From: Bacteroidales bacterium
GTDB taxonomy: Bacteria > Bacteroidota > Bacteroidia > Bacteroidales > F082
Direction of reading: 5' to 3'
NCBI GenBank assembly: GCA_018399335.1
Contig: JAGYNM010000002.1
Span: 1 to 58,071 of the forward strand
Length of the DNA: 58,071 nucleotides
A model generated the notes under the pieces. That model had not been told where the DNA came from, searched no databases, and saw only the letters and a list, made by a program, of their open reading frames with translations. Positions 19,443-29,012 of this stretch are shown here, piece by piece; within the stretch, counting starts at the first letter, position 1, and each line of letters begins with the position of its first letter. The position numbers were made by a program, and so were the translations under genes.

Positions 19443-19475
19443 AGTCCTGGCGATTTATCGTCAGGACTTTCTTTG
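19443..19475 (+). terminator. Intrinsic terminator after rplS
   Basis: AGTCCTG pairs with CAGGACT, extended by CGAT/ATCG around a TT loop, followed by a T-rich tract. It lies 24 bases after the rplS stop. Confidence 0.75.
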
Positions 19476-19521
19476 TTTTGAAAATTCAGTAAGGCTGTTG
19501 TATTATTTATCCCACCCTGGA

Positions 19522-20268
19522 TCATATATTGATTCGCTGTCTAACCACCTCAAAGCAGGCAATTCCTGCTGCAACCGAAACATTTAAAGAGTCGATCGGT
19601 CCTGGCATTGGAATGCGTAAATGAAGGTCAGCCTTCTGTAAATACGCCGGCGAAATTCCATCTTCTTCTGAGCCAAGCATCAAAGCGATTGGACCGCTTA
19701 AATCTGTTTCCCAAATTGTTTTTTCACTTTTTTCAGAGACAGCAGCAATCCGCAAACCGCTATTTTTTAAAAAATCGATACTGTCTTTTAGGTTTTCGGT
19801 TCTGCACACTGCCAAGTGATTCAAAGCACCTGCAGCTGTTTTCATGGCATCAGCATTGATCAAAGCGCTGCCTCTGGAAGGAATAAGAATAGCGTCAACT
19901 CCAGCGGCGTAAGCAGATCGTGCAATTGCTCCAAAGTTTCTAACATCTGTAACCTTGTCCAAAATCAACAAAAATGGCATGCGACCTTCTTCATAAATAC
20001 TCGGAATTAATTGCTCAACAGGCTGATAGCTAATTGGGGAAACAAAACCTATAATACCCTGATGATTCTTTCTGGTAATCCGGTTTAACTTTTCCAGAGG
20101 GACATATTGAACCGGATAATCAAGTACTCTGGCTTGCCTGATAATCTCATTTATCTTTTCGGATCTGTTGCCCTGCTGAATAAGAATTTTTTCAAATTCT
20201 TTTCCTGAAACAAAGGCTTCTTCTATCGGATGCAGTCCAAAAATAAAGGACGCAGCATTTTTTTCCAT
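19522..20268 (-). CDS. rlmB: 23S rRNA (guanosine-2251-2'-O)-methyltransferase (TrmH/SpoU family)
   Basis: 248 residues. The N-terminal substrate-binding region starts FIFGLHPIEEAF. The C-terminal SPOUT domain has the three SpoU motifs: LDKVTDVRNFGAIARSAYAAG, LMLGSEEDGIS and IPMPGPIDSLNVSVAAGIACFE. By family it methylates G2251 in the peptidyl transferase P-loop using SAM, though closely related TrmH paralogs modify tRNA or other rRNA sites. Transcribed alone, with a TAnnTTTG element 14 bases upstream. Confidence 0.9.
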   Translation of the reverse strand: MEKNAASFIFGLHPIEEAFVSGKEFEKILIQQGNRSEKINEIIRQARVLDYPVQYVPLEKLNRITRKNHQGIIGFVSPISYQPVEQLIPSIYEEGRMPFLLILDKVTDVRNFGAIARSAYAAGVDAILIPSRGSALINADAMKTAAGALNHLAVCRTENLKDSIDFLKNSGLRIAAVSEKSEKTIWETDLSGPIALMLGSEEDGISPAYLQKADLHLRIPMPGPIDSLNVSVAAGIACFEVVRQRINI

Positions 20269-20282
20269 TATCGAATTTTTAG

Positions 20283-20290
20283 CAAAAATA
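20283..20290 (-). promoter_or_regulatory. Promoter -7 element (TATTTTTG on minus strand) of rlmB
   Basis: CAAAAATA on the plus strand, 14 bases upstream of the rlmB ATG. Exact TAnnTTTG; -33 unclear. Confidence 0.4.
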
Positions 20291-20396
20291 AGCTTTTAGC
20301 ATCTTTATCTTTCCACTTTATCGGAATTAAGATTTCATTATGAACTTTGCTTTTGCTTTTTGAATGTTTAACTTCGCTGTTCCAATTCATTCACCT

Positions 20397-21005
20397 ATGA
20401 AAAAGCTACTCCTTTTCATGCTATTGCTATCAATCACAGTCGTTAAAGCACAATATAGCCAGCCGGCCGAAACCCTCACTGACAAAAGCTTGCTAAAGAA
20501 TTATTTCCTTCAGCATCAGGAATTAACAGATGCGCAGTTACAAGAAATTAAAAATGGGAGGGTGATACTCGAACTTACTATTAATGAATCAGGGCATACA
20601 TCTGATTTTAAAATTATAAAAAGCCTGACACCTGATGCTGATCAGGAAGCAATAAGAATGGTAAAAAATCTGATTTGGCTTCCAACTACCAAAAACGGAA
20701 ACCCCATCCTTGATAAGCAAGAGATTGAAGTTCCATTTCACTATAGAAATCTACAACGATTGCGAAGTAAAGGTTATGCCCTACCACTTGAATTTGCTGA
20801 TTATCCGAGTAGTAATTCACAAAATATCTATAAATTTGCCGAGCTAGAAAAAACTCCAGTTCCAATCTTAAAAAACAGCATGACACTGCATCAATATATG
20901 CTCTCAAATTTAATCTATCCCGAAGAAGCCTTCAGCAGAAGTATCTCTGGTACAGTTAGCTTGGAATTTGTAGTTGAAAAAACGGCCTGCCATCAAATAT
21001 CGTAG
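20397..21005 (+). CDS. TonB C-terminal domain protein (3' end frameshifted)
   Basis: 202 residues up to a frameshift; start at ATG 20397, where the signal peptide begins (MKKLLLFMLLLSITVVKAQ). Two TonB-CTD-like units: residues ~45-120 (RVILELTINESGHTSDFKIIKSLTPDADQEAIRMVKNLIWLPTTKNG) and a second beginning near ~175 (LIYPEEAFSRSISGTVSLEFVVEK). After 20990 the second unit continues in other frames (VVAV-VGEADQ-AIRLLQRI, LTWEIS) to about 21190. Free exported TonB-like proteins are common in Bacteroidota and of unknown partner. No transmembrane anchor apart from the signal is seen. Confidence 0.75.
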   Translation: MKKLLLFMLLLSITVVKAQYSQPAETLTDKSLLKNYFLQHQELTDAQLQEIKNGRVILELTINESGHTSDFKIIKSLTPDADQEAIRMVKNLIWLPTTKNGNPILDKQEIEVPFHYRNLQRLRSKGYALPLEFADYPSSNSQNIYKFAELEKTPVPILKNSMTLHQYMLSNLIYPEEAFSRSISGTVSLEFVVEKTACHQIS

Positions 21006-21207
21006 TAGCCGTGTTGGTGAGGCCGATCAGAAGCTATTCGACTTTTGCAAAGAATATTCAATGGATGCCCGCGATCAGTAAACAAGACAGCCTGGTAAGA
21101 AGCAAAAATCATCTTGATATTTCTTTAACCTGGGAGATAAGCACATGCAAAATATACCGAATCGCCAGGAACGAGTTTCTAATTTACTAACCACTTAAAT
21201 AAAATTA

Positions 21208-22100
21208 TGAAAAATCACTTTACTATTATTAGCTACGAGCCTAAATCTGGCTTTTGCACAAGAATAGCAAGTCTGAAAATGGAATCGCGCTGGCTATGTT
21301 GACTTAAATTTTCGCAAAGCCATTTGTCTAATTAAGCAGCTGGTGGCGATAATGCCCAAACTGGCAGAGCATTTCTGAACAGAGTCGAATATACCACGAA
21401 AAGAACAAATGGGACACAGTATTTCGCTGGCTCTTGGTTACAGCCATCTTGGCGATGCGAAATCCATAAAACAGATGATAAAATAGAGCAAACTCACTCT
21501 ATGGTTACAAAGCCGCTAAAAATCTTTTACAGCTCTGGCCTTTTCCTTTAAAAACCCAGTTTGCAGATGCTTCGATTATAGCAAAGATTCCACCAACAGA
21601 ATTTCCGGTTTTTTGGTTCCGGCCTATATTATATTAGGGTATCGGTATGGAGTATAAGCCGAGTCCAATGCTTCCATAAACTTGCTCCAGTTACAGGTCG
21701 CGTAACACTAGTGAATGATCAGGACTTAGCAGACAGGGGTGAATTTGGAGTGGATCCTGCTGAATACGATGCTATTACTGGCGCAAAAATTGCTGACGGA
21801 AAAACTTCACGCTTTGAACTTGGTGCAAAAATTGCCGCTATCCTCGATATTAAACTTGTTGAAAATGTTAGCTTTAATTCAAAACTTGAACTGTTTTCAG
21901 ATTACTTGCATAATCCACAAAATATCGATGTTGACTGGCAAAACCTCATTACCATGAAAATCAACAGCTGGCTGAATGCCAACATCAGCGCTCACCTTAT
22001 TTATGACGATGATATTACCATCATGGATAAAGATGGAAACTCTGGCCCAAGAACGCAGTTCAAAGAGGTGCTGAGCATAGGTTTATCCTATAAATTTTAA
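21208..22100 (+). pseudogene. DUF3078 family outer-membrane protein, frameshifted in its first half
   Basis: Begins with a signal-like sequence after the ATG at 21208 (LNLAFAQE after joining frames). Fragments then read WNRAGYVDLNF, WWRG-DNAQTGRAFLN-VEYHEKNKWD-TISLALGYSHLGD, SLYGYKAAKNL and AFSFKTQFAD. The last 129 residues (21711-22100) are one clean frame and include DLADRGEFGVDPAEYD, LELFSDYLHNPQNIDVDWQNLI and the C-terminal aromatic SIGLSYKF typical of outer-membrane barrels. DUF3078 proteins are Bacteroidota-specific and have no assigned function. The indels fall between 21.2 and 21.7 kb. Confidence 0.72.
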
Positions 22101-22108
22101 ACAAGAAC

Positions 22109-22642
22109 ATGACACATATTGGTCTTTTATCAGACACCCATGGAAGTCTTCATCCACGGGTGTTTGATTTTTTTAAAAACTGTAATCAGCTTTGGCATGC
22201 CGGCGATATCGGAGATGAAAACACGCTTATCGAACTGCAAAAATTTAAACCAGTCATCGCTGTTTATGGAAATATTGACGGTGGAAATATCCGTTTGCAG
22301 CTTCCTGAGATTCAAAAATTCAAGGTCGAAAATGTAAGGGTTTTCATGACACATATCGGTGGATATCCCGGAAAATATGCCAGGGGAATAAAACCACAAC
22401 TTCAGAACTTTCGCCCGGATATCTTCATTAGCGGCCATTCGCACATACTTAAGATCATGCACGACAAGCAACTCGGATTACTTCATATCAATCCGGGAGC
22501 TGCAGGCTCACATGGGCTTCATCAAAAAATTACTTTTGTACGTTTTGCCATTGACGAGGCAAAAATTCTGGATATGGAAATCATGGAAATCGACAGGAAA
22601 AAGCTCCCTAGCGCAGACGATCAGCTGAACGAAGGAGTTTAA
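22109..22642 (+). CDS. Calcineurin-like metallophosphoesterase (YfcE/MJ0936 type)
   Basis: 177 residues. The di-metal site is complete: LLSDTHG, HAGDIGD, VYGNIDG, the His in FMTHIGGYPGKY and ISGHSH, followed by HINPGA. Members hydrolyse phosphodiesters or phosphomonoesters in vitro, with physiological substrates mostly unknown. It starts 8 bases after DUF3078 and may be co-transcribed with it. Its last 35 bases overlap the 3' end of the convergent DUF4293 gene; both frames look intact. Confidence 0.88.
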   Translation: MTHIGLLSDTHGSLHPRVFDFFKNCNQLWHAGDIGDENTLIELQKFKPVIAVYGNIDGGNIRLQLPEIQKFKVENVRVFMTHIGGYPGKYARGIKPQLQNFRPDIFISGHSHILKIMHDKQLGLLHINPGAAGSHGLHQKITFVRFAIDEAKILDMEIMEIDRKKLPSADDQLNEGV

Positions 22643-23078
22643 TATCGTGTTTGATACCGCGCATTGCCAGAAACAGAAAAACCAAAGCGATTAAAGGCAA
22701 AAACACTCCTAAATCATAATCTGCTTCAACGGCAGTTTTCACTTTGAGTTCCTCCGCATAATAAAAAAACATCAGACCGATCAGCACCAAATTGAAAAGA
22801 ATGGTAAGACGAACCAATCTCAGTTGACCTCCAAGATTTTTGTACATAAAAATGATCAACAAAGGTAAAACTGTAACGAGTGCACCAATGATAGATAAGG
22901 GCAACAAAAAAGAGGAAGAAAATAAAACAGCATTTCCAGGAACAAAGTCCTGAATATGTGTAACATAAAAAGCCAGGGTGTGCTGCTCACCATAATACTG
23001 AGCTACCGGAAAAAAAAACAGTAGTCCGCTGGCCAGAGCAGCAAAGAAAAGAAACAAGGTTTGGATGCGTTGAATCAT
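22608..23078 (-). CDS. DUF4293 four-helix membrane protein
   Basis: 156 residues starting MIQRIQTLFLFFAALA, the typical N-terminus of this Bacteroidota-only family. Four membrane segments lie at about residues 5-25, 50-78, 88-108 and 120-140. The function is unknown in the literature I can recall. Divergent from rho, with a TAnnTTTG element 24 bases upstream, a common neighbourhood in Bacteroidota. The last residues overlap the phosphoesterase gene on the other strand. Confidence 0.85.
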   Translation of the reverse strand: MIQRIQTLFLFFAALASGLLFFFPVAQYYGEQHTLAFYVTHIQDFVPGNAVLFSSSFLLPLSIIGALVTVLPLLIIFMYKNLGGQLRLVRLTILFNLVLIGLMFFYYAEELKVKTAVEADYDLGVFLPLIALVFLFLAMRGIKHDIKLLRSADRLR

Positions 23079-23101
23079 GATAAATCTTCAATTTGTTGCG
23101 G

Positions 23102-23109
23102 CAAAGATA
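23102..23109 (-). promoter_or_regulatory. Promoter -7 element (TATCTTTG on minus strand) of the DUF4293 gene
   Basis: CAAAGATA on the plus strand, 24 bases upstream of the DUF4293 ATG; exact TAnnTTTG. Confidence 0.45.
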
Positions 23110-23168
23110 GAGATTTCGGCATTTTTTTCGCTTTCTATTTCACGTCTATTTTATTTTTTTAAAAAAAA

Positions 23169-23199
23169 TTGGTCATTATTCAAAACTTAGTTATATTTG
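23169..23199 (+). promoter_or_regulatory. rho promoter (TTGG - 19 bp - TATATTTG)
   Basis: TTGG at 23169-23172 and TATATTTG at 23192-23199 are separated by 19 bases, the best -33/-7 match in the window. It leaves a 5' leader of about 135 bases before the rho ATG. The leader holds no obvious ORF or terminator. Confidence 0.6.
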
Positions 23200-23341
23200 C
23201 ATCGCTTTAAAAGAAATCCCAAATCATTTCATCTAAATTTTAGGCACTTACAAAGAGCTTCGTTCTTTAACGCCATATTACGATAATCTTAGGATTTTAA
23301 AAAATACCCTTAAATATTTTACTGACTAAAACATTATTCCA

Positions 23342-25219
23342 ATGTACGACATTATTGAGCTTAACAATAAGCTTGTAGGGGAATTAAGAGAAATTGCCAA
23401 AGAACTGGAAATTCCGAAAGTAGAAAAACTACTTAAACAAGATCTGATTTACAAAATACTTGATCAGCAAGCTCTTACGCCTCAAAAAATAGAAAAAGAA
23501 AAACCGGTTGCAAAAGAAAAGCAACAAGAAGAAAAGCCGGAAGCAAAGAAATCAAGAAGCAGAAAGCCAAAAGCAACGAAAACTTCCGAACAGGTCAAAA
23601 AAAGCGAGCCTGCTAAACCAGATAATAAAGATGTGAAGCAGGAATCGAAGGAAACTACCGAAAAACCTGTAAAAGAAGCCGAAGCAAAAAAACCTTCTGC
23701 ACCTGCTGTAGAGCCTAAAGCTGAAGAAAACAAAAAGCAGCTTATCAAGAATGATTCAGAGAAAGCTCAAGACAGAGACAAAAACGACAATCGCGAACGG
23801 CGACCCCGCATCTTAAAAGCTCCTTCACTTACCCCGCTTGAGGAGGAATCTGTTTCTTCAACGCCCGAACTTGTTGCCAGCACAAAACCGCTTCAAAAGC
23901 CGGAAGAAGACCAGCCCAAAAACCGTCCGCCGCAAAAACCTGATGAGGATCAACAAAGAAACCGTCCACCACAAAAACCCAATAACGAATTTCGGGGTCA
24001 GGATCAAAGGCAAAACAGGGATAACAACCCAGGCCGCGAACAAAAGAAGGAATTGTACAAAGAGCCAGCAAGATCAAAACGTGAAGAGTTTAAATTTGAA
24101 TTTGAAGGTATTGTGGATGCTGAAGGCGTTTTAGAAATCATGCCCGACGGTTATGGTTTTATGCGCTCATCTGATTACAACTACCTCAACTCTCCAGATG
24201 ATATCTACGTTTCGCAGTCACAGATCAAGCTTTTTGGTCTAAAAACAGGCGACACGATCAAAGGAACAATACGTCCTCCGAAAGAAGGCGAAAAATATTT
24301 TCCGCTTATCAAAGTGGATATGATTAATGGCAGAACTCCTGCTGAAGTGCGCGATCGTATTCCTTTCGACTACCTTACACCACTTTTCCCGGAAGAAAAA
24401 TATAACCTCACGGGCCACAAAGACAGTACCATATCTACCAGAATCATGGACTTGTTTGCTCCAATTGGTAAAGGTCAGCGCGGATTGATTGTAGCACAAC
24501 CTAAAACAGGTAAAACAGTGCTACTGAAAGAAGTAGCCAACGCAATCGCCAGCAATCATCCCGAAGCTTATTTAATTATTTTGCTCATCGACGAACGTCC
24601 TGAAGAAGTGACAGATATGGCTCGCAGCGTTCGTGCCGAAGTTATTTCTTCTACTTTTGATGAACCTGCTGACAAACACGTAAAAATCGCCAATATCGTT
24701 CTCGAAAAGGCCAAACGACTTACCGAATGCGGCCATGATGTAGTGATCCTGCTGGATTCAATCACACGTCTGGCAAGGGCTTACAATACTGTTTCACCTG
24801 CCTCTGGCAAAGTGTTAAGTGGTGGTGTAGAGGCTAATGCACTCCAAAAGCCAAAACGCTTTTTTGGTGCAGCACGTAAAATCGAAAATGGCGGCTCACT
24901 TACAATAATTGCCACTGCACTGATTGATACAGGCTCCAAAATGGACGAAGTAATCTTTGAGGAATTTAAAGGAACCGGCAATATGGAATTGCAGCTCGAC
25001 CGCAGATTGTCGAATAAACGTATCTGGCCTGCTATCGATATTGTTTCGTCCAGCACACGTCGCGAAGATTTACTTATCGACAAAGAAGCTATGCAGCGCA
25101 TTTGGATACTGAGAAATCACCTGGCCGACATGACCCCGATCGAAGCTATGGAATTTCTGAAAGATAAGATGCGTTTCACACAAACAAATGAAGAATTCTT
25201 GATTTCCATGAACAGTTAA
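23342..25219 (+). CDS. rho: Transcription termination factor Rho with long N-terminal insert
   Basis: 625 residues, about 200 more than E. coli Rho. Rho_N-type start (residues 1-45, [14 protein letters not shown]), then a low-complexity stretch (~50-240) rich in Lys, Glu, Pro, Gln and Asn with tandem copies of a [13 protein letters not shown]-like unit. The cold-shock-like RNA-binding domain follows ([22 protein letters not shown]), then the RecA-type ATPase with P-loop VAQPKTGKT, Walker [15 protein letters not shown], the Q-loop region [12 protein letters not shown] and the C-terminal arginine finger region. An inserted disordered segment is known in Bacteroides Rho, where it promotes condensation; a similar role here is inference. 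Confidence 0.96.
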   Translation: MYDIIELNNKLVGELREIAKELEIPKVEKLLKQDLIYKILDQQALTPQKIEKEKPVAKEKQQEEKPEAKKSRSRKPKATKTSEQVKKSEPAKPDNKDVKQESKETTEKPVKEAEAKKPSAPAVEPKAEENKKQLIKNDSEKAQDRDKNDNRERRPRILKAPSLTPLEEESVSSTPELVASTKPLQKPEEDQPKNRPPQKPDEDQQRNRPPQKPNNEFRGQDQRQNRDNNPGREQKKELYKEPARSKREEFKFEFEGIVDAEGVLEIMPDGYGFMRSSDYNYLNSPDDIYVSQSQIKLFGLKTGDTIKGTIRPPKEGEKYFPLIKVDMINGRTPAEVRDRIPFDYLTPLFPEEKYNLTGHKDSTISTRIMDLFAPIGKGQRGLIVAQPKTGKTVLLKEVANAIASNHPEAYLIILLIDERPEEVTDMARSVRAEVISSTFDEPADKHVKIANIVLEKAKRLTECGHDVVILLDSITRLARAYNTVSPASGKVLSGGVEANALQKPKRFFGAARKIENGGSLTIIATALIDTGSKMDEVIFEEFKGTGNMELQLDRRLSNKRIWPAIDIVSSSTRREDLLIDKEAMQRIWILRNHLADMTPIEAMEFLKDKMRFTQTNEEFLISMNS

Positions 25220-25244
25220 TCAAGTAGAAACTACTTTATAAAAT

Positions 25245-25273
25245 AGCTGTTGGCAAATGCTGACAGCTTTTTT
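25245..25273 (+). terminator. Intrinsic terminator after rho
   Basis: AGCTGT pairs with ACAGCT with an inner GCA/TGC extension, followed by a T run; 26 bases after the rho stop. Confidence 0.75.
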
Positions 25274-25321
25274 GTTTTCTGAAAACTATGTTTTATACTT
25301 GCTTCATCAAAAATTCAAGGC

Positions 25322-25828
25322 ATGAACTCCGAAATAGTCTATAAAACACTTCAAAAAATTGGTATCCCTTACGAAAAGTATGATCATCCTGCTACACCAA
25401 CAGTAGAAGACGCCCTACCCTACTGGGCAAAAATTGATGCCATTCATTGTAAAAATCTATTCTTTAGAAATCATAAAGGAAACAAACACTATCTGGTTGT
25501 TTTTTCGTATCTCAAACAATTGAACATCAGGCAGCTTGAGCTTTTATTAAAGCAGGGAAAGCTGAGCTTTGCATCCGAAAAAAGAATGTTGAAATACCTG
25601 GGAATTTTACCCGGCAGCGTATCACCTTTTGGGCTCATCAATGATCATGAAAATCATGTTACTGTTTTCATCGACGAATCTCTTTTCGGACACGAAAGAA
25701 TAAGCTTTCACCCAAACCTAAACACTGCAACCCTTGCCATTTCAACAAAGGATTTCATTAAGTATCTGGATTTTACAGGAAACAACTACCATTTGATCAA
25801 ATTTGAAGAGCCCGAAAAAATTGGCTGA
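25322..25828 (+). CDS. Prolyl-tRNA editing deacylase (YbaK/ProX domain)
   Basis: 168 residues, a stand-alone YbaK/INS-type editing domain. Motifs: EKYDHPATPTVEDALPYW, the Lys in DAIHCKNLFFRNHKG, LSFASEKRMLKYLGILPGSVSPFGL and a beta-strand VTVFIDESLF. The PrdX/ProXp-ala branch, by family knowledge, hydrolyses Ala-tRNA(Pro) made by mistake. This fits the SPFGLINDH region better than the Cys-tRNA(Pro) branch. Transcribed on its own between the rho terminator and a separate promoter for the arginine deiminase gene. Confidence 0.85.
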   Translation: MNSEIVYKTLQKIGIPYEKYDHPATPTVEDALPYWAKIDAIHCKNLFFRNHKGNKHYLVVFSYLKQLNIRQLELLLKQGKLSFASEKRMLKYLGILPGSVSPFGLINDHENHVTVFIDESLFGHERISFHPNLNTATLAISTKDFIKYLDFTGNNYHLIKFEEPEKIG

Positions 25829-25860
25829 TAAATTATTGACAAAAATTGGCCATTTTAGGC

Positions 25861-25868
25861 TACTTTTG
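25861..25868 (+). promoter_or_regulatory. Promoter -7 element TACTTTTG of the arginine deiminase operon
   Basis: Exact TAnnTTTG, 46 bases before the ATG at 25915. A TTGAC at 25836 gives a possible -33 box with a 22-base spacer. Confidence 0.5.
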
Positions 25869-25914
25869 TAGCATCCTCAGATAGTTAACAAAAAAAAGAA
25901 ATAGCTCAACCTCA

Positions 25915-27174
25915 ATGGAAAAGATCAATATAAACGTACAGTCGGAAATAGGTGAATTAGAAGCAGTTATTATCCATACGCCAGGGCCGGAAGTAGAAAA
26001 TATGACACCCGAAAATGCTGCTCGTGCACTTTACAGCGATATTTTGAATCTTAGTGTGGCCTTGCCTGAATACAATGAATTTAAAGCCGTGCTCGAAAAG
26101 GTTGCACGCGTTTTTGACGTGAAGGATTTATTAAATGATATCCTCCAAAACGAAAAAGTAAAAGCCAGCTTAATTAGTCGAATCTGTCGTTACGAAGCCG
26201 GTGAGGATATTTGTTCTCTGATCGGAAATCTTTCTGACGAGGAATTAGCAGCACAACTCATACAGGGTGTTGAAATGCAGAAAGATACACTCACAAAATA
26301 TTTGGATAATGAGCGGTTTTCGCTACATCCGCTTCCAAATTTCTTTTTTACCCGCGATGCTTCCTTTTCTATGAACGATAAGGTGATTATCAGCCAGATG
26401 GCAAGCAAAGTTCGCGAGCGTGAAACCTTGATAATGGAAGCAATTTTTGATTATCATCCAGCCTTTAGCACACAGACCGTAAATCCTGTAAAGCGTTTTG
26501 ACAAAAGCGGAAAAGGCACCATCGAAGGAGGCGACGTCCTGATTGCAAGAGAAGACGTCTTTTTGAGTGGAATCAGCGGCAGAACAAGCAGTCAGGGAAT
26601 TGATGCCTTGCTGGAATACATGAAAACCAAACCCGGAACCAAACATCTGATTCTACAGGAGTTACCCTATCAGCCAGAGTCATTTATTCATCTTGACATG
26701 GTATTCACTTTCCTCGACAAGGATAAATGCATGATTTTCGAGCCACTTATACTAAATTCTTCGCGTCATCTAACTATCCATATCGTAGTTGAAGACAGCA
26801 AAGTCGTTCAGATCAAGGAAGAAAAAAATATGCTGGACGCACTCAAAAAGCTGGGTATGGATCTGGAACCTGTAATGTGTGGAGGAAAACTCGACTCATA
26901 TATTATGGAGCGCGAACAATGGCAAAGCGGTGCAAACTTTTTTGCTATAGCACCCGGAAAAGTAATTGGTTATGGCAGAAATACTTATACGATGGAAGCG
27001 CTCAATCAGAATGGTTTTGAAATCATCAAAGCACGTGATGTGATTCGCAATAAAGTTGATATAGCCACTTATGAAAAATATGTTATAACGATAGAAGGCG
27101 ACGAGCTTTCGCGCGGTGGCGGTGGTGCGCGCTGCATGACAATGCCTGTAAGTCGAAAAGCTGTTGATTGGTAA
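25915..27174 (+). CDS. arcA: Arginine deiminase
   Basis: 419 residues, family length ~400-420. Hydrolyses arginine to citrulline and ammonia through a Cys thiouronium intermediate. All hallmarks are present: GELEAVIIHTPGPE, FFTRDAS, TIEGGDVLI, the His in FIHLDMVFTF, GYGRN and the terminal catalytic Cys in GGGGARCMTMP. No ornithine carbamoyltransferase or carbamate kinase genes accompany it, so a full ADI energy pathway is not shown here. Its stop is closely followed by the cyclase gene, which may be co-transcribed. Confidence 0.93.
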   Translation: MEKININVQSEIGELEAVIIHTPGPEVENMTPENAARALYSDILNLSVALPEYNEFKAVLEKVARVFDVKDLLNDILQNEKVKASLISRICRYEAGEDICSLIGNLSDEELAAQLIQGVEMQKDTLTKYLDNERFSLHPLPNFFFTRDASFSMNDKVIISQMASKVRERETLIMEAIFDYHPAFSTQTVNPVKRFDKSGKGTIEGGDVLIAREDVFLSGISGRTSSQGIDALLEYMKTKPGTKHLILQELPYQPESFIHLDMVFTFLDKDKCMIFEPLILNSSRHLTIHIVVEDSKVVQIKEEKNMLDALKKLGMDLEPVMCGGKLDSYIMEREQWQSGANFFAIAPGKVIGYGRNTYTMEALNQNGFEIIKARDVIRNKVDIATYEKYVITIEGDELSRGGGGARCMTMPVSRKAVDW

Positions 27175-27184
27175 TGTTTATATT

Positions 27185-29011
27185 TTGAAATCTAAATCGA
27201 AACCGGCATTTTTTGCACTCAGAATTTATCTGGTGAGCTTATTACTTTTTTTGATGCTGGTATTTCCGATATCCTTGATCATGTTATTCAAATATGGTCC
27301 CTATTGGATTGAAGAACGCGGAAAAACAGAGCTAGTCGGAGTAGCAATCACTGAAGGTCAGCCGGAGGAAATGTCAAAAGTTTCTGATTCATTGATTTTT
27401 AACGAGGAACAATCAGCCACTGATAAAAGCTGGACATTAGAGGCAAATGAGCAAGACAAACGTTTTGGAAATGCTGTAGGCCTGCTTTTTAGAATGATGT
27501 TGGTTAGTTTGCTCCTTGGTTTTGCTTTTAATTATCCTTTCCAAAGGTATTTTCGGTTTAAACGCAAAGAGAAACTTCCACCAGAACCCTTAACTAACTT
27601 TTGCCGTAAATGGCTATTACACGTTCCTTTAATCAACAGTGGCATACTTGCCTTAGGTTTCGGTATTGTTTTGATTGTGATGGGTTTTCAGGTTTTCGAT
27701 TCGGGCATTGGTAGTGAAGCCAGCAAACAATTTTACCGTCAGTTTTTTTTCATTGCAACATTTGCTGCTTTTCTTTCGGTGTTTTTTATGTATTTCTGGT
27801 TTCGCTTCAGGGTTCGGTTTAAGTACCTCGAAGAAGTGTTTGATTCTGTTAGTCTTTACAAAAGCCGTGTAAACAAACATAAAAACCATTTAATCAATCG
27901 CTTATGGATCAATGCTATCATGACAACTTTATTACCGCTTGTTGTTGTGATTTTTTACATTTCATTCAGCATCAGCAGTATTCATTCAACAATTGAGGCT
28001 TCGCCAACTACCGAACAAGCCAAAGTGCTTTATGGAAAATACCTGCAAATAATTGATCAAACTGATATACTTTATTCGGCTAATTTGTTCTATGTTAATG
28101 CTATAGATAGCCTTCTGATGTTTGTTGGAATTTTCTCTGGCATCCTTATCAGCATCATTTACCTCTTCTTTTTCGTAAACTGGACCAATAAAAGCATCAT
28201 CATTCCAGTGGAAGAAATCATCCTGAAAATGCAAGAAACCGGCGAACAAGAACTTGGCCAGCTCACCATAGTGCGAACAACGGACGAGTTTGGTGATCTC
28301 GCCATGGGTTATAACGAAATGGCAAGCCGCATTAATACTAATATCAAGCAATTACAACAAACAACGACTGCAAATCAACGCTTTGTACCTGCGCAATTCC
28401 TTCATTTTTTGGGCAAAAAAAGCATCACCGAAGTAAAGGTCGGCGATCAGGTACAAAAAACAATGACAGTTATGTTTGTGGATATAAAGTCATTCACAAG
28501 TCTTTCGGAACTGATGAGCCCAAAAGAAAACTTTGATTTTCTGAATGCCTATCTGCAGCATATGGAGCCAATTATTCACAAACATCAGGGTTTTATTGAT
28601 AAATTTATCGGAGATTCAATAATGGCATTGTTTGAAGTTTGCCCCGAACATGCTATTGATGCAGCCCGTGAAATGCAAACTTGTCTCAAAACCTTTAATC
28701 TTCAGCTAATCGATCAGGGGAAACAACCCATTGAAACCGGCACTGGAATACATACGGGAAGCTTGATTCTGGGAATGGTAGGCGGCAAAGGCCGAATGGA
28801 AGGAACTGTGATTTCGGATGCTGTAAATCTGGCTAATCGGTTGGAAGGTCTGACAAGAATCTTCGGTGAAAAAATCATTATTTCAGAAACAACATATGGC
28901 GCACTCGAAAACAAGAATAAATATCAGATTACCTATCTGGATGAAGTTACTGTGAAAGGCAGACTAAAAACAGTAAAAATTTACGCAGTTGAAGCACTAA
29001 ACACACGATAA
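27185..29011 (+). CDS. Membrane class III adenylate cyclase with HAMP domain
   Basis: 608 residues from a TTG at 27185. A TTG at 27164 would overlap arcA, and no ATG lies near. About six membrane segments in the first ~340 residues, then HAMP (VEEIILKMQETGEQ, TTDEFGDLAMGYNEMASR) and a C-terminal cyclase domain. Metal-binding Asp residues are in FVDIKSF and KFIGDSIMALF. The substrate-selecting Lys (FIDKFIGD) and Asp (ISDAVNLA) and the transition-state Asn/Arg (NLANRLE) are all present. That set predicts ATP as substrate and cAMP as product. An HD-domain hydrolase gene follows after one base. Confidence 0.9.
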   Translation: MKSKSKPAFFALRIYLVSLLLFLMLVFPISLIMLFKYGPYWIEERGKTELVGVAITEGQPEEMSKVSDSLIFNEEQSATDKSWTLEANEQDKRFGNAVGLLFRMMLVSLLLGFAFNYPFQRYFRFKRKEKLPPEPLTNFCRKWLLHVPLINSGILALGFGIVLIVMGFQVFDSGIGSEASKQFYRQFFFIATFAAFLSVFFMYFWFRFRVRFKYLEEVFDSVSLYKSRVNKHKNHLINRLWINAIMTTLLPLVVVIFYISFSISSIHSTIEASPTTEQAKVLYGKYLQIIDQTDILYSANLFYVNAIDSLLMFVGIFSGILISIIYLFFFVNWTNKSIIIPVEEIILKMQETGEQELGQLTIVRTTDEFGDLAMGYNEMASRINTNIKQLQQTTTANQRFVPAQFLHFLGKKSITEVKVGDQVQKTMTVMFVDIKSFTSLSELMSPKENFDFLNAYLQHMEPIIHKHQGFIDKFIGDSIMALFEVCPEHAIDAAREMQTCLKTFNLQLIDQGKQPIETGTGIHTGSLILGMVGGKGRMEGTVISDAVNLANRLEGLTRIFGEKIIISETTYGALENKNKYQITYLDEVTVKGRLKTVKIYAVEALNTR

Positions 29012-29012
29012 T

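Noticed and set aside
25915-27174. Complete arginine deiminase energy pathway
   Set aside because: Only the deiminase is present; no arcB, arcC or arginine-ornithine antiporter gene is found in the window.
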